NCBI GenBank assembly: GCA_023653785.1
Contig: JAMKCH010057072.1
Span: forward strand, 1 to 64,000
Source: Ophioderma brevispina
Taxonomy: Eukaryota > Echinodermata > Ophiuroidea > Amphilepidida > Ophiodermatidae
Length of the DNA: 64,000 nt
Direction: 5' to 3'
Part shown: piece by piece, positions 33,061-45,625 of the stretch
Position numbering within the stretch: position 1 is the first letter of the stretch
Layout: each line of letters starts with the position of its first letter
The notes under the pieces: generated by a model
What the model saw: the letters and a program-made list of their open reading frames with translations, nothing else
Database searches by the model: none
Told to the model about the DNA's origin: nothing
Made by a program: the position numbers and the translations under genes

Positions 33061-34395
33061 TTTTTTGGTTGAAAATTGGAGGCGCCTTCAAACAATGTGC
33101 TATTCTTTGCTTTAAGGGGCATCAACTCGATCCTCGCCTCACCCCAAGCTTTCCACCCTATCAAACATAAGCTTTTGGAAACCACAAGAAACCGTGTATT
33201 TTTCTTCGATCCCTTCATCCTGCAAATCTTTGGACTTTGTTCCCCATTGTGATGCTACAGGCTAAAATGAGGTTTGTTTACAGTAAACCGTCAAAATAGT
33301 TTTTGTACAGTACTCTGTGGACTATTTAATACAACCATTTACCACCCATTTAAAATGGGATGTCAGACGAAATGAAAATTTTGCACTTATTTTGGTGATG
33401 GCCCTTCCTAAGAAGCACGAAAATACATGTTGTAATCAGGTTAGGGCACCTTTTAAAAAATGCACTAACTGGTGAGTACACTGAGAGTTTGTAATTTGAC
33501 ATTTGGCAAAATAATTAAGTTGTAAAGTTCTCTAGGTAAAAAGGATCTAATTTTGCTTTGTTTTTTGTTGATGCACACATGGTTGATTCACTGTGAATTA
33601 TGCATATTAATATGCCATTGTGATGCTCTCCACAGATAGCGCTTTCCAGTAGGTAATGTGATGAACCTCTTTTGGACATCTACGTCTGGATTTTAATTAT
33701 CGCTCTTTTCCTCTATACCGCCAACCATGATTTTTGGGGGCCTGACTTGCTCAAATATAATACAGTGAAACATAAGATCTCAGGTGTAGTTGGCCTCAAG
33801 TAGGGAACTTTCAATCTGTTTCAGCATTCTCTCTCCAGCCCTTCAGCTTAAAATATTGAGAACCCCTGTTATATTATCTAAGATCCAGTCTAGTAATTCC
33901 TATCTTCTTTTTCTAAATTGAAAAAAAATTTAATTTTGTCTTTTTTTCTAGGATCAGGACAATCAAAAAGCTCTAACCACTTTTTAATAAATGAGTCGTT
34001 ACACAATGAGATTCAAGTTAGATTTCTTACTCTTTTTCCACCTGGAAGCTCTATACTCTCATTTCCACACATCATTATTCCACCATCCTTCACAGCACTG
34101 CCAATATCTTTAACTTATTGCGATGTTGCTGACTGATTAGGGCGCCCATTCTTGTGTTTGGAGGGCATCAGGAGAACAACAGTTATTTCCTGTACAGTAG
34201 AACGCCAATAATTGTTATGTAACATCTGTACAATAAGATATTGAATAAAATTTAAAAGTGTTTGAGGAAGGTAGTAGCTACCGAAAAGAGCCAATATCTA
34301 TCTCAACCTCAAAGTAGACCTAGAGAATCGGACATGTAGGCATTCAATGGACACAACCGTATGTCTTTGTTTTATAGGGTTAGTGAGACACTTAC
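33061..34395. other. Intronic, nothing recognised
   Basis: A plus-strand frame at 33918-34136 follows a good acceptor-like CTTTTTTTCTAG, but its sequence shows no family motif. Confidence 0.45.
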
Positions 34396-34566
34396 TTTGT
34401 CTCTTCCACATCACTTCTCAACAAATTTGTCAAATATGTTTGTCTGTACTAGATGCGACGCTACCGAAGACAGATCGCTCCTTGATTTGAGAAACTGGAT
34501 CGGATACACGTCTCTATCAATCATCCAGATCGATGTGCTCCAAACCTATGTGGCTGGATTCTTTCC
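34396..34566 (-). CDS. ALDH8A1: ALDH8A1-like exon with the catalytic cysteine, indel-damaged
   Basis: Minus-strand reading gives GKNPA (one frame), then IRSSFSNQGAICL, then fragments equivalent to SRIYVQTNIFDKFVEK. This is the aldehyde dehydrogenase active-site block, compare ALDH8A1 GGKNPAIIFEDANLDE...VRSSFANQGEICLCTSRIFVQKSIYSEFLKRFVE. The catalytic cysteine codon TGT is present (plus-strand aca at 34470-34472). The residue two before it reads Ala rather than Glu, which is unusual for this motif and may be an error. At least three frame shifts and two stops interrupt the exon. The donor GTAAGT at 34391-34395 is good; the acceptor is probably TTGGAG before GAAAGAATCC, giving a phase-1 join. 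The plus-strand open frame here is only a shadow. Confidence 0.8.
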
Positions 34567-34959
34567 TCCAAGCTGTCAATGAGACGAATTGTAGGTGATG
34601 ATCACTATGGTGTTATATTAGATGGAAGCCTTCCCCTTCTGTTTTTAGGACCGGAGTGAAGAGCGAAGGAACGGGAGCGAAAGTTAATGGTATATGAAAA
34701 ACTGAATAAACCTCAATATCACATTGGCTTTATCCGTAATGATTACAAAATAGTGTCTAATCGACCTTCCTTTGCTCTTCGTTTCGGTCCTCAAACGGAA
34801 CGAAGGCTCATCTTCGCACTCCCGGTCCTAAAACATTTCCCGTCTATATAAATCCAAAAATCACATGTGTCACTTTAATGGTATCAATGTACAAAGAAAG
34901 ATTGTTTCTAACATTTGGTCACCAAGCAGAACCCCATATGCTACTGCAGTGCTATTTAA

Positions 34960-35640
34960 AGGGGGATGGCCCAATTTAAGGATATGAAGCTTTCCATCTT
35001 GCATAATTGACCTTCAATCCAAAACCCCATCCCGTAAAGTTTTGCGTCCAATATTTAATCTGTTTTGATGTGATAGCTAAAAATTTCGACTTTGCAAGCC
35101 CCATACAGTACTGTGTAAATTAAATATTGGTCAACCAAAATGGGGCACATTTTCGCCTCATAACTCTTCCAACCCAAACTCTTTGGCTCCAAGATTTTCA
35201 TAGGTTGAAGGCATCTACCAGTGAATTTGATAACTCATAAAAATGAAAAATCATCAAAACAATAAGATTTCTGCATGTTTGTAACATATAAGGTATCCTA
35301 ACATACCCCTGCAAATTCATAAGATCAAAAGCAACTAAATAAAGACAAATCCGGATATTTTTTAGGTCATTACTGTCCGTACGCACACTTACTACAAAAC
35401 ACTATTTGATGGAAAAATCAAATCTCTGAACACTGCTGTTTTTCTTTACTTTTTCTGTAGATTTTTCAGTTGAAAAGATAACTTATGATAATTCTATATG
35501 ACTTATCCTTCCCTTATAAGCTATTCCTCATGCAAATAAAATATTTTGACTCTATTTGGTGGATCACTGATGATGGCCTTTAAATTAAAAAATAGTAGCT
35601 TTCTTGTCATACCTTTAAATTCACAAGGTGCCACCCATCA
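34960..35640. mobile_element. Second AGGGGGATGGCCC MITE, interrupted
   Basis: TTAA then AGGGGGATGGCCCAATT begins this copy. The match to 15264-15607 runs to about 35204, breaks for 371 bp, and resumes at ATAGTAGCTTTCTTG (about 35593). Its right terminus is not clear. Confidence 0.75.
35209..35579. mobile_element. TTAA-type MITE F inserted in another MITE
   Basis: TTGA precedes AGGCATCTACCAGTGAA and TTAA follows ATCACTGATGATGGCCT. Relative to the uninterrupted host MITE at 15264-15607 the insertion falls exactly where that copy reads GGTAAATGAG. Relatives lie at 13879-14533, 57715-57950 and, reversed, 54580-54910. Confidence 0.78.
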
Positions 35641-35724
35641 GGGCCCGTGGTTTTTTTTTCTGTTGGCTGTTCCTCTAACCATTTCTATAAGATTAATTTT
35701 AAACCGGATTTACAACTTTGGTAT

Positions 35725-35762
35725 AACTAACATAACTAACTAACTAACTAACTAACTAACTA
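35725..35762 (+). repeat. CTAA microsatellite
   Basis: AACTAACTAACTAACTAACT run of about eight units after ACATAACTAAC. Confidence 0.9.
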
Positions 35763-36500
35763 CAAGTAAACCTACTAACATGATCGTCTTCATGATTAAA
35801 ATTTCAGTGTAGCCATTTGAAAAGGCTCCATATTTGACCTTCAGAGCCCACAAGCTGTGAACAAGCTATTTCAAAATTCCCTGGAACCCTGACTTAAGAG
35901 ACACTCGATACAGTTTGAAAATAGTGGCGCCACTAGATTTTTCAAAATTTGATATTTGCATGGTTATAAAGCTTTTTTTATATCCATTGGGCCCTCAACT
36001 GAAATTAATTAAGCCAATCAGTGTCGCTTCGTGGGGGGGGGGATGTTAAACCTAAGAACGATTTTTAAAAAATTGATTGTCGCCGGTGACATTAATTCAG
36101 TCAGCAGACGACAAGGAAATGGCATGTAACGCAGAAAACACCCTCAGAGTGGATTCTCATGCATTTCAACCTTTTTGGGACCATCTGTGACCCTTGTTGT
36201 ACAGTCTATGAATATTCATGTAATAGGCACATTTGTTGATTACGTTATGGCAACTTAAAAGTTAACCCACAAATTATCCTTGGATGTCTTTAGCCTATTA
36301 AGTCCCATCTGCTTTTGGGTATCATGGCCTAGACTATCATTTGCGAGAACTTGAAGAAATTTAATATTATTTCTGAAAATGTGCCAGTGCCCGCTTTACT
36401 AGGCCCCACTAAACAAAAATTACAGTAAATTGCCAGAGTATCCCACAATTTTTTTTTACTAGATTGAGGCACCTCGTGAAAATAATCCCGATCAGCTTAC

Positions 36501-36674
36501 CCTCCCCAGCGATCACTTCTTACAGTATGGTGCACTGGACCTTATGATATTCTATTCTGAGCTGTTTGCCGTCCCGCCATAAATGACAGCATCGACCATC
36601 AGGATGTTCAACCAATGCCTGGCCTGCTTTGTTGCCATAGCCAAACACAATGTTCACCACACCTGGAGGTAGAC
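36501..36674 (-). CDS. ALDH8A1: ALDH8A1-like exon (NAD-binding GxxxxG region), indel-damaged
   Basis: Minus-strand translation begins LPPGVVNIVFGYGNKAGQALVEHPD, printed here in parts: LPPGVVNIVFG, GNKAGQALVEHP. It matches the Rossmann segment VPPGVVNIVFGTGPRVGEALVSHP of ALDH8A1. After a frame change it continues DAVIYGGTANSSE and RSSAPYCKK, corresponding to the FTGS turn and the SAPHCKKLSLEL stretch that leads to the catalytic glutamate. One in-frame stop follows NSSE and another follows CKK, both of which vanish with single-base shifts. The acceptor is TTGATAG before GTCTACC, splitting a glycine codon as expected if the preceding exon ends with G. The donor is GTAAGC at 36495-36500. The exon lies in the correct order between the 42.7 kb and 34.4 kb exons. 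Confidence 0.82.
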
Positions 36675-37084
36675 CTATCAACCCAAGAACAAAGAAGATT
36701 TTATAAAGTTTAAGGGAAATAAAGTACGAATCCCACCCACAGCAGGGGTGATTAATTAGTTAAAGTGGAAATAAAAACAGTGGACATGTCCCAAATAGGT
36801 TGTGCAACCCCCGATTATGTGGTCGAAGAAAATGTCTACTCAGTATCATACTATATTTGGCTAATGTTAGTATGTAGGTATGTGTGTAATGTCGCAAAAG
36901 GCTCCCGCCATTTTCGATCCATATTGCGGCCAAATTCGCATGAAAGGTGCGTGATGATACCGGACGGTTTTCCTACCTTCCTCGGCTATAATTTGGACAA
37001 AATCGGTTCAAATGGCTGAAAAAATTAGCGAAAATAATGGGTCGGTTGCTACGGGAAAAGGACCATTTTGTTGTACGCTTTACT

Positions 37085-37190
37085 AAGCATCGCGTACGCG
37101 TGGTGCGTTGCGACGTGTGGTTAGCGGCGCGTACGCGTGGTGCGTTGCGACGGGTTGTTACGCGTGGCAAACGGCGTTACGCGCAAGACG
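37085..37190 (+). repeat. CpG-dense patch with a 24 bp direct repeat
   Basis: GCGTACGCGTGGTGCGTTGC followed by GACG occurs twice (about 37092 and 37130), 38 bp apart, within a stretch rich in CGCG and TACGCG. The long plus-strand frame 37108-37455 overlaps it and is not recognised. Confidence 0.75.
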
Positions 37191-37299
37191 CTATACATGC
37201 TATAATGCGGTATACGCAAAAAAACAGGCTCCTTTAGTGCAAACGGTGTATGGAAAGAACAGAACGGCCAGAACACGTCATGTTATTTTTCGCTTTAGT

Positions 37300-37900
37300 T
37301 GTGTAGTTATATGGATATACGGGTTACCCTACAGAGATTTGAGAAGAAAAAATACAATACATGGAAAATTACTGGATGAAATATTGGAACGTTTTAATTT
37401 AGAATATGACTTTATAGGCCATAAGATATGCTGCAATGCAACCTACGAGGAATAAAAATACGAATTTTTACGGGAGTTGTAATTCGGGGGAGGGCATATG
37501 GATACCTCGGGTTACCCCACACAGAGTTTTTGAGAAAAACAATAAAATATACGGAAATAGGGGATGAATATTGACGGTTTACTATTTATAGAAAATAGGA
37601 CTTAAGGCCGAAGCTACAGGAATCTGGCAAACTACATCTAACGGATGACGAGACTTTATATGGGAGGTTTGAGAGTTATGAGAACTATGTGGAAAATACG
37701 TTGATTAACGGCTTACCCCGCGGGGAGTACTTTTGAGGAAAAAAGTCACGGAAACTTATACGGGAATAAATATTGGATTTATTATTTAAAAAAAAATTAT
37801 ACAGGTTAAATAAATTCATAGGGTCAATTTGACATTCTAATAAACAAAAAAATCAGTAACTACATGGCTATAGGATATGATAGTACGGGAATTTGAGTTA
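37300..37900 (+). repeat. Degenerate tandem repeat of about 190-200 bp
   Basis: Three units share GGGTTACCCYACAGAG-like, TTTGAGAAAAA, TACGGAAA and GGAATAAATATTGG-like words (about 37318, 37508 and 37710). AT-rich with scattered CG. Confidence 0.55.
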
Positions 37901-40429
37901 TTAAAAAGTGTGTTTAAAAATTTGCGACTCGTGGAGTCCTAAAGTTCAGGGAGACGGGTTTGGTTACGGTGGTCTTGCAATAGTGTAACTGTTTCACTTC
38001 TTTAGTGATCGCTTCAGTTTCAATGATCGCTCCCGTTTCCTCAACTAACGGGAGCCTGCGCGAAGCACGGGCCTCCCTCTATTCCATATAATGACCTTAA
38101 GTTTACCCTTGAATGACCTTTAACCTCCTCATCTGTTCCCCCACCACAGAAGACCCCTTGTTCTCAATTATAAACCATACCAGTCTGAACTTGATCATTG
38201 TCCATATTGAATCATATTTTTTTATATTTGATATATTCGGATAGATTATTACTGTAGAATAGGGCCTAGAAATTTTTTGGTCACCCTAGATGTTAATATA
38301 CCAGAAATGTGGAGTCGGTCATTTCTTCCATCCCACCAGTGAACCATATGTATGATGATATGTCCTTTGGTTCCATCTAGAAGCAAGTTCATTCTGCCCT
38401 GCTTTTGTTATTGTTCTGTATTTACCTTACTCTGGGTTGAATAAAGCAGCCCATGTTTTGATACCATTGCATTAATATGAAAAGCATGACAAAGTATTGT
38501 TAAACATGTGGTATCTCTTCTTGTGCTGTATTATGCAAATCTTTCATCAATCAGCAGGGGAAAGTGGCTGCAGCAAGATTTTTCTCCTTTCAACATCCTT
38601 GGAATGAGTGTCATGACCATTGCTTAGTGTCTGTGGCCGAGCAAAATGTTTTGGGTTTATTTTCAATCATGGGGTGCAGGTTGCAATAAGGTTTGCAATT
38701 TAAATCTGTATAAAGAATGGGCCAGTGAAATGTTTAATAAGCTGGTGCACTGCGATAGCTGCTTTATTTGGAAGCCCACTGTTTTAGTATGATATTCTGG
38801 ATAGAGCATTAAGTCAGAAAGTTCCAAGGATGGAGGTCCATCCAGTACACACGGCCAATTTCTTCATGGTAGTTACACACAGCTACCACCGAGTATGACA
38901 ATGGATTACCTCCCACTAGACGTACACTCGACGGCCAGGATTCTGTGTATTTTTTGCCGCATAGACGGATAGTGTACACCAAGGCGGCTGTCTGCATTGT
39001 CGTGGAGTAGCTACGTGGTTACACCGGCTCTCAGCGTGCACGGTATTTCTCATGGCCATTTTTTGGTTTTTTTTTTTGATATTTTTTGCATATATTTCAT
39101 TTTTTTATTACAGTGGCGTGAATATGGGGTTTTTTGATGTGCCCGATTTATTCGTAATGATTTTTCCTAAAAAACGTTCAAGAAACGCTAAACGGAGCCC
39201 AAGTAGTGTATAGTGCCCTCATGTTCATGAAATTTTTCATCCACTCTCAAAATGGCGTCGGGGTAACCGCGGGAGTAGACATGTGGTAGCTGCGTGTCTA
39301 CTCCAGTATTGTCTACTCAACATCCACCTTCTCTCCACCTAGTGGGCCACTACAGGGTTAGCCTTTGGTAAGGTAAAGCCGGGACCACATTACTGTATAC
39401 CTAATAATTGTGTAACTTAGTAAGCCCTATCTTGCAGCTACCGCCGTCGCATTAGCCAAGTGTGTACATGTGCAGGTAGCTGCCGCGTAACATGGTAGCT
39501 GGCCGTATAGCATACCACGTGAGTAAGAACCGGGCCTTGTAGACTAAGCTTTACTGTGAGCTTGTAGGAGCCCATGAATATGGCAGTGAAATTGTAAGTA
39601 AAATATTATCATGCTTAATTTACTTAAACAGTGTCTAATGCTTTATGGTCAGCTTTCAGGGCTTTAAAGGAATTTCTTTCGGAATTAGAATTTTCATATT
39701 TTGGGTAAAGGTGCACCTTATCTAGTTGTAAAATTAATTGTAGAATATTGGGATAAATTAAATACCATGCAAGAAGATGATGTTGAAATTGTCAGCATTA
39801 ACTTGCAAATTTTAATTTAAGATGTTTTAATCGTTGCTTATCCAGTTAGTCTTGAATATTATTTTTTTAATTTTTTAATTTCAGAACTAAACTGTGAAAG
39901 TAAGATGCTAACAAAACTTCTTGTCGGCACTTTGGATTAGCCTTATTTGGACTTTCAAACTTATTTTCTCCAAACAGAAATACCTAGTTACTACCTTATG
40001 TGCATCTTGGTTTTGGGAACTCTCATACAATACCTTACAAAACATAGACCAAATTGTGAATGAAATGAGGAAAATGCCTTGAAGCTGAGAATCAGCCATA
40101 CCTTGTATGAATCGCAAAGAATTTTAAGTAAAACTTTGTCTTCGAGAATGTTATCACCTAGAACTTTGAGAACTCTTACCATGCACGTACTGGAATTCAT
40201 ACATCAAAGACTGTAACGTTTTATAAATCACGAAGACTGCCATTGAGAATTCCTTGAGATATGATTATGATATTACAACAGTGTCAACAGTATGTGAAAT
40301 TTAAACAATTTTCAAAAAGTGTTTTATTTTTTTTATTTTTTTTATTTTTTTTATGTATTTTTTAACTTTCATTTAAGAACAAATGTGTTGCCGCTTCTGA
40401 TCCACCTTTCTTTTACCCCCATTTTATAA
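37901..40429. other. Intronic, nothing recognised apart from the possible SRCR fragment
   Basis: GGTAGCT and GTAGCTGC words recur at 38.87-39.5 kb in both orientations. (ATTTTTTTT) runs lie at 40323-40360. No exon seen. Confidence 0.45.
38813..38960 (-). pseudogene. Possible SRCR-domain fragment
   Basis: On the minus strand an open stretch reads SSVRLVGGNPLSYS, then VAVCNYHEEIGRVYWMDLHP and a stop soon after. VRLVGGN followed about ten residues later by a short strand and YHEE resembles the start of a scavenger receptor cysteine-rich domain, which typically opens VRLVGGxxxxEGRVEVYHxGxWGTVCDDxW. The expected GRV after the glycines and the WGTVCDD core are not cleanly present, so the piece is broken or the match is weak. 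No splice acceptor stands out. It lies in an intron of the ALDH8A1-like gene on the same strand. It may be a stray exon relic or chance similarity; I see no neighbouring SRCR repeats. Confidence 0.35.
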
Positions 40430-41430
40430 CTTGCACTCATATGACTTTGATCTGCGTATGTGATGCCTTCATCCTTTTCCTGATCATACGAAAGGTTGCA
40501 AAGGGGCATCTAATACCCAAGGTCTGTAGCAATTGAACTTTTTGATGTTTTTAAGCCTTTTAAACTTGACTGCAATGACCTTTGACCTTGGTATGTGGCC
40601 CTTGCGATCATTACCATATGAAGGATCCCAAGGTGCATCTATGATTCAAGTTTTTTTTTAAAAAAAAGTAGAAAACTTCATCATGTATGAGACCATTTAA
40701 AATTGACTGCATATGACCACTTGACCTGGTGATATGGCCCTTGGATCATTACCGATGAAGCGATCCCAAGGGGCATCTATGATCCAAGTCCTGCAGCAAT
40801 TGGACTTTTCCTTCTTGTATGAGACCAATTTGATGTTTTTAGCCCATTTTAAATTTGACTGCATATGACCCTTAAACCTTGGTATGTACCCCTGACCTCA
40901 TCATATGACGGATCCCAAGGGGCATTTGTGATCCAAGTTCTGTAGCAATTGGTCTTTTATTTCTTGAATGCAGCCAATTTGATTTTTTCAGCCCATTTGA
41001 AACTTGACTGCATATTACCTTTGACCTTGGTATGCCCCCTCGACCTCATTATCAATATCATATGAAGGTTGCCAAAAGGCATCTATGATCCAAGTCCTGT
41101 AGCAATTGGCCTTTTACTTCTTGAATGAGACCAATTTGATGTTTTTAGCCCATTTTAAATTTGACTGCATATGACCTTTAACCTTGGTATGTACCCCTGA
41201 CCTCATCATATGAAGGATCCCAAGGGGCATTTGTGATCCAAGTTCTGCAGCAATTGGACTTTTACTTCTCAAAAAATGAGGCCAATTTGATGTTTTCAGC
41301 CCATTCTATAACTTGACTTCATATTACTTTTGACCTTGATCAAAAGTATGAAGGTTCCCATGGGACATCTATAACCCAATTTCTGTAGCAATTGGACTTT
41401 TACTTCTCGAATAAGATACTTTTTTTCGAA
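40430..41430 (+). repeat. Tandem array, unit about 150-160 bp
   Basis: About six units contain ATGACCTTTGACCTTGGTAT, GATCCCAAGGGGCATCTATG, ATCCAAGTTCTGTAGCAATT, TGGACTTTTACTTC and GATGTTTTTAGCCCATTT. It resembles the body of families A and B but has no terminal hairpin at either end. Confidence 0.85.
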
Positions 41431-41555
41431 ACTTCAAAACACGGCCAGACATAATTAAGGACTGGTAGGTGCCTCCTGGAAATCCTTGCAGATGACACAA
41501 GAATGCCATCATATTTCTTGAGAAATCACACATTATTGCCTTAAAGCAATAACAG

Positions 41556-42010
41556 CACATTTTTGAAGAGTGCCCCCAATTTTCAAAATTTGATAATGTT
41601 GGTAATTATCTAGAAAACTATACCTGCAAACGAGAATGCTCAAAAAATGTGTATTTATCATAAAATAAGCAATTTTGCAATTAGAATTGGGATCCCAGGT
41701 TGTACTTAATGGCAGGGCTGGAAATGCTAAGTTTATGTTCGTTCATGATGAAAATAGTGCCACCTCAAGAAAATTACCTCTAACTTGACTTGCCTGAACC
41801 AATAAAACAACTAATGGATGAGCGTAGACACACACATGGTTATTTCATATTGGAAGGCCTTTTCTAACAGCTGTTGATTTATTATCGGAGATATCCGATA
41901 TTAATTAGTCTAATTATAAAATTCCTTCACTTGCAACACATAGACCATTTTCGAGCTTAACCATTCACAGGTATAGTTTATTACTAGCCAGTTACCAATG
42001 CAACTGTGTA
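41556..42010 (+). repeat. Interspersed repeat L, copy 2
   Basis: The copy of 32566-33060 in the same orientation, with TATCGGA-GATA-TCCGATA at the palindrome position. Confidence 0.82.
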
Positions 42011-42713
42011 ATAAAAACCACAACATTTTTGGAAAATTGGGGGTGCTCTTCAAAAAAATTGCTATTATTGGTTTATTAAAGGGCCCTTGGTGAAGGCCAG
42101 GGGCAAAGCCCCAGAAATGACTCGGGAAGAAGCACCCCTGGCTTGGAAGCTCATTTTTTTTTCATTTTTTGCACACTGCCATTGCATAAGAATTAGAGAA
42201 TAGAAAGATATGATTTGTGTTTTGCTATCTAATATCGTGTCATATTGGAGGGCAGCATCCAATATTTTTGAGTAGTGGATGCGGCCAGCGTATCTCACTA
42301 CGATAAAAATTGGACTGCCCATCCAATCTGACAAGATATTAGATCGGCAAAAGAACAAATCCTATCTTTTATTTCATTCTTATTTAGTTTTTGTTTGTTT
42401 TAATCACGCGAAATAGTTTCATCATTTCAATAATATTAGTTACAAAAAACACAAAATAATTCACCTTGCTGGCCAAACTGAACTAACCCTACTTACTAAC
42501 CCTGCGTGCCCGCGTAACCTTATACACGCCGCGTAAACCCTTGCAGGCGATGCACTATCTATATCGTCTCATATACATATAGGCAAAACGCAATGATATG
42601 CGTGTTTGCTGTTCTAAAACACCCCGCCCACTGGAATACGAATGTACTATACCGATGTTATAATATCTTATAGACGATTGGTGATAACAAGTGATGGACA
42701 AAGACATCCTGAC

Positions 42714-42912
42714 CGTCTTCAAATGAACAACCTGGGCCAGCCTCCCCGAGGTCACTGAAGTCATCTCACTTGGCTTACACACACAAGTGTTTACCGTGGC
42801 GATACACGGTGCAATCCTTGAATGTGAGGAGGTACAACGGTAGATTCCATGGACTCATCGACCGGCTACTCCAATGGGAACTGTCGCATTGTGTATTCAA
42901 GCACCGACTTTC
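42714..42912 (-). CDS. ALDH8A1: ALDH8A1-like exon (PWN cofactor-binding region), indel-damaged
   Basis: On the minus strand, three short frames in succession spell LEYTMR, then IGVAG, then [13 protein letters not shown], and finally CKPSEMTSVTSGRLAQVVH. This order matches ALDH8A1 [26 protein letters not shown]...AKPSELTSVTAWML. SPWN is the conserved aldehyde dehydrogenase motif near the substrate and NAD site, and KPSE carries the lysine and glutamate that contact the cofactor ribose. The stretch needs at least three single-base corrections to read through. The acceptor is probably TATTAG at about 42913; the donor is unclear because GACGGTCAGG lacks a good GTRAG. The damage could be sequencing error or pseudogenisation. 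As the flanking exons are partly perfect, I favour assembly error. Ends are accurate to perhaps 10 bases. Confidence 0.82.
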
Positions 42913-44550
42913 CTAATATAGAATAGCTGGAAAATTAGTGCAAAATTTATGATACCATCCAACTAGAATTTGATCGTAATGTATATTATAAACTATAATC
43001 TAAAAATCACAGAAATGACTGTGGTTCTAATAACACAAGGGCCACCAACAATCAAAGATCAGGATTGAAAACATTAAAAAAAAAAAAAAAAAAAAAAAAA
43101 CATACTTATAATACCACCAAAAAATGGTTTGATTCATAGTATGTATTGGTATCAATGTAAACTCTGCATGAAAGCAGTAATTGGAAAACCGTATGATTTT
43201 ATACAAATTGGGCATAATATCATTTGTTTTGGACAAGCTTTTCAAAGGAAATTTCCACAATGAAAAGGTATCGCGCTGGCAAGCCGTGACCCTGAAGTGA
43301 CTTCCGAGAACAATACGCGATACGCATACGCATCATGATCTACATCGTGGAACGGACGTGCGCGTGGTGGCCCAGTTCTCTTGCATACATAACCATTGAC
43401 CTTCTCGTGATATGCGTCGTACGTGTTTTATCATATGGCATAATTTTGCTTGATTTGATGATGCCTTAAAATTAAACATTATAATGTGCTGTATGGCGAC
43501 GGCGGTGCACCAGCGGTGACGTCTACCCCGCCGGCAATGAGAATCAGAACAGATAGCTTATTCAAGTTTCCCGGAGACAAAGAAACCCGACAAGGAGAGA
43601 TATATGGAGTGTGCGGTGCGGTTAGAGCCCACGTTTGATCTTTGTTACAACTTGTTACTCTGACTTCATTAAACGGGGGTCAAATCCAACTCCAACAATC
43701 CGATAACGCGTTCGCGAAAACAGGAGATGGCCCTATCAGTTTGGGTATATTTAATCCTTGAAATTTAACACTTTGCGATGTTCCTTTTAAATCTGTGTTT
43801 GCGATATGATCAGGATCTGGTTGAGGTACGAAAATGTAGAAATTAAGAATGTCTACTCATCCATGTCCATGGACCGGTTAAGCAAAATAAAATAAATAAT
43901 CAAATAAAACTGACTTACGGATGATACCTAAATAAGATATGAGGGATAGGCTACGAGTTTGAATAATATTCTTTCTTGGCCCCACTAATAAACAAAATAT
44001 AATAAATTTTAATGATATAGAGACAAGAATGTTGAGTGTATTCCCTTTTTTAAAAAAAGTAAATACTTTTTTTTATATATTTTTTCTGATGTCAGTCTCT
44101 GCAACTATTCCACAGGTACGGTCCGTCTTTTGATCGTAATGTCTGCAAGGTCCGTGCTAAAGTAAAGTTCTAGGCGTAACAAGTGTGCAATTCCTCGTAG
44201 CGTATGTGGTGGAAGAGTATGCGTTTGACATATAATTATTACAAATTTAAGAAAGATGATTATAATAAATGGTCACAATAAACACGCTTTAAATACAATT
44301 TATTACTATATAAATAGTAAGAGTATTAACTGGTGGGGAGTACGCAAGCCATGATGAAGCATTGTGTACAGAGTTGAATTATAATTCTTCTGTTTGATAT
44401 ATTACTTTTCATGTTATAATTCTTAGAATCGCCCAAACATGTTACAATCCATACAGGGATGTAGGGGGTCCTGAAGAGAAAAGCCTGAACGCTTGAAAAA
44501 GTGTGGGTGAAAATTCAGTTAAAGCCTCCAAAACGGTCTGAAAAATAAAC
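42913..44550. other. Intronic, nothing recognised
   Basis: A 23-base A run at about 43077-43100 and a slightly CG-richer patch at 43260-43720 without a recognised exon. Confidence 0.45.
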
Positions 44551-45025
44551 TAGAAACTTTCGCGGTTCTCGGCTCTTCCGCGGCTCGCTATAATATTCCC
44601 AGAAATCAGCTATGGGCCTCGCGCCATGACCTTTTGAAAATTAGCCCTGGCACGTGACCTTTGATCTCATCAACATATGAGGGATCGCAGGTGCACCTAT
44701 GACAAAGTTTGGGTTCAATTGAACTCAATTTTTCAATTTAGATCAATTTTAATCCATTTTTAGCCGATTTTTTTTTCAACCTTGCCACCACCTCACATAC
44801 CTTTGACCTTTCAACTGACCTTTGACCTCATCAACATATGAGGGATCCCATTGTGGCCAACTCTATGACGAAGTTTGGGTTTCCAATTGAAGTTAAACTT
44901 TTCAATTGAAGGTCAATTTAAAAAAAAAAAAAAAAAACTAACAATTTTGACCAAAACACAAACACACATACACACGCACAACGGATTGCTAAGTGGTCCC
45001 GCCAGCTATAGCTGGCCGGCCCAAA
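44551..45025 (+). mobile_element. Helentron-like hairpin element, family A, copy 2
   Basis: It starts ACTAGAAACTTTCGCGG, has TGACCTTTGACCTCATC units, then CACACATACACACGCAC and the 3' palindrome GCCAGCTATAGCTGGC. Small insertions relative to copy 1 blur the subterminal pairing. Confidence 0.82.
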
Positions 45026-45625
45026 TCAATTGGTGGAAATTGGAGTAACTGAAGGCCTGAATTCAAGCTATAGCCTGAAAACTTACATCCCTGAAACTGA
45101 AGACACAGAAGGCACTTGCCCTATACAGAGAAAATAGTGTATCATTAGGTAGGGAGTGCTTTAATATAAAACAATACCAGAATACTTTGGATATTATATT
45201 TGGTCCTATCAATCAAGGCACTGGTAAATAAATATACCAAGAAATTTAGTGTGAGTTAACCTGGGGATGGTAATGTTCTCAATCTTGATATTCAAATGAT
45301 GATAACTAACAGTTGCTTTATCTGTTTTTAAACAAAACATCATGAAATTGGTAAAATACTAATCTTAAAAAAATTTATTACATTTAAAAGTTTAAAAAAA
45401 CACGCAAGTTGCAATATTCATGAAGCTCATATTAACAAAGTAATAAGTTGATCCACATTCGATCAGATATTATCAATATAGTATTGTCGTCAGCATAGAT
45501 AAACACAAGGCGGTTTTCTCGACCCAAGTGTCGCCTGGTTGCGCGGTCACTTGCTTTATGATGAATTTTGCAAATGATGATTAAAAGAGAACAAAGGCAC
45601 TGGAGAACAAGTGTTTATAACAAAA

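Noticed and set aside
34361..34582. A 73-codon plus-strand frame
   Set aside because: It is the antisense shadow of the ALDH8A1 catalytic-cysteine exon.
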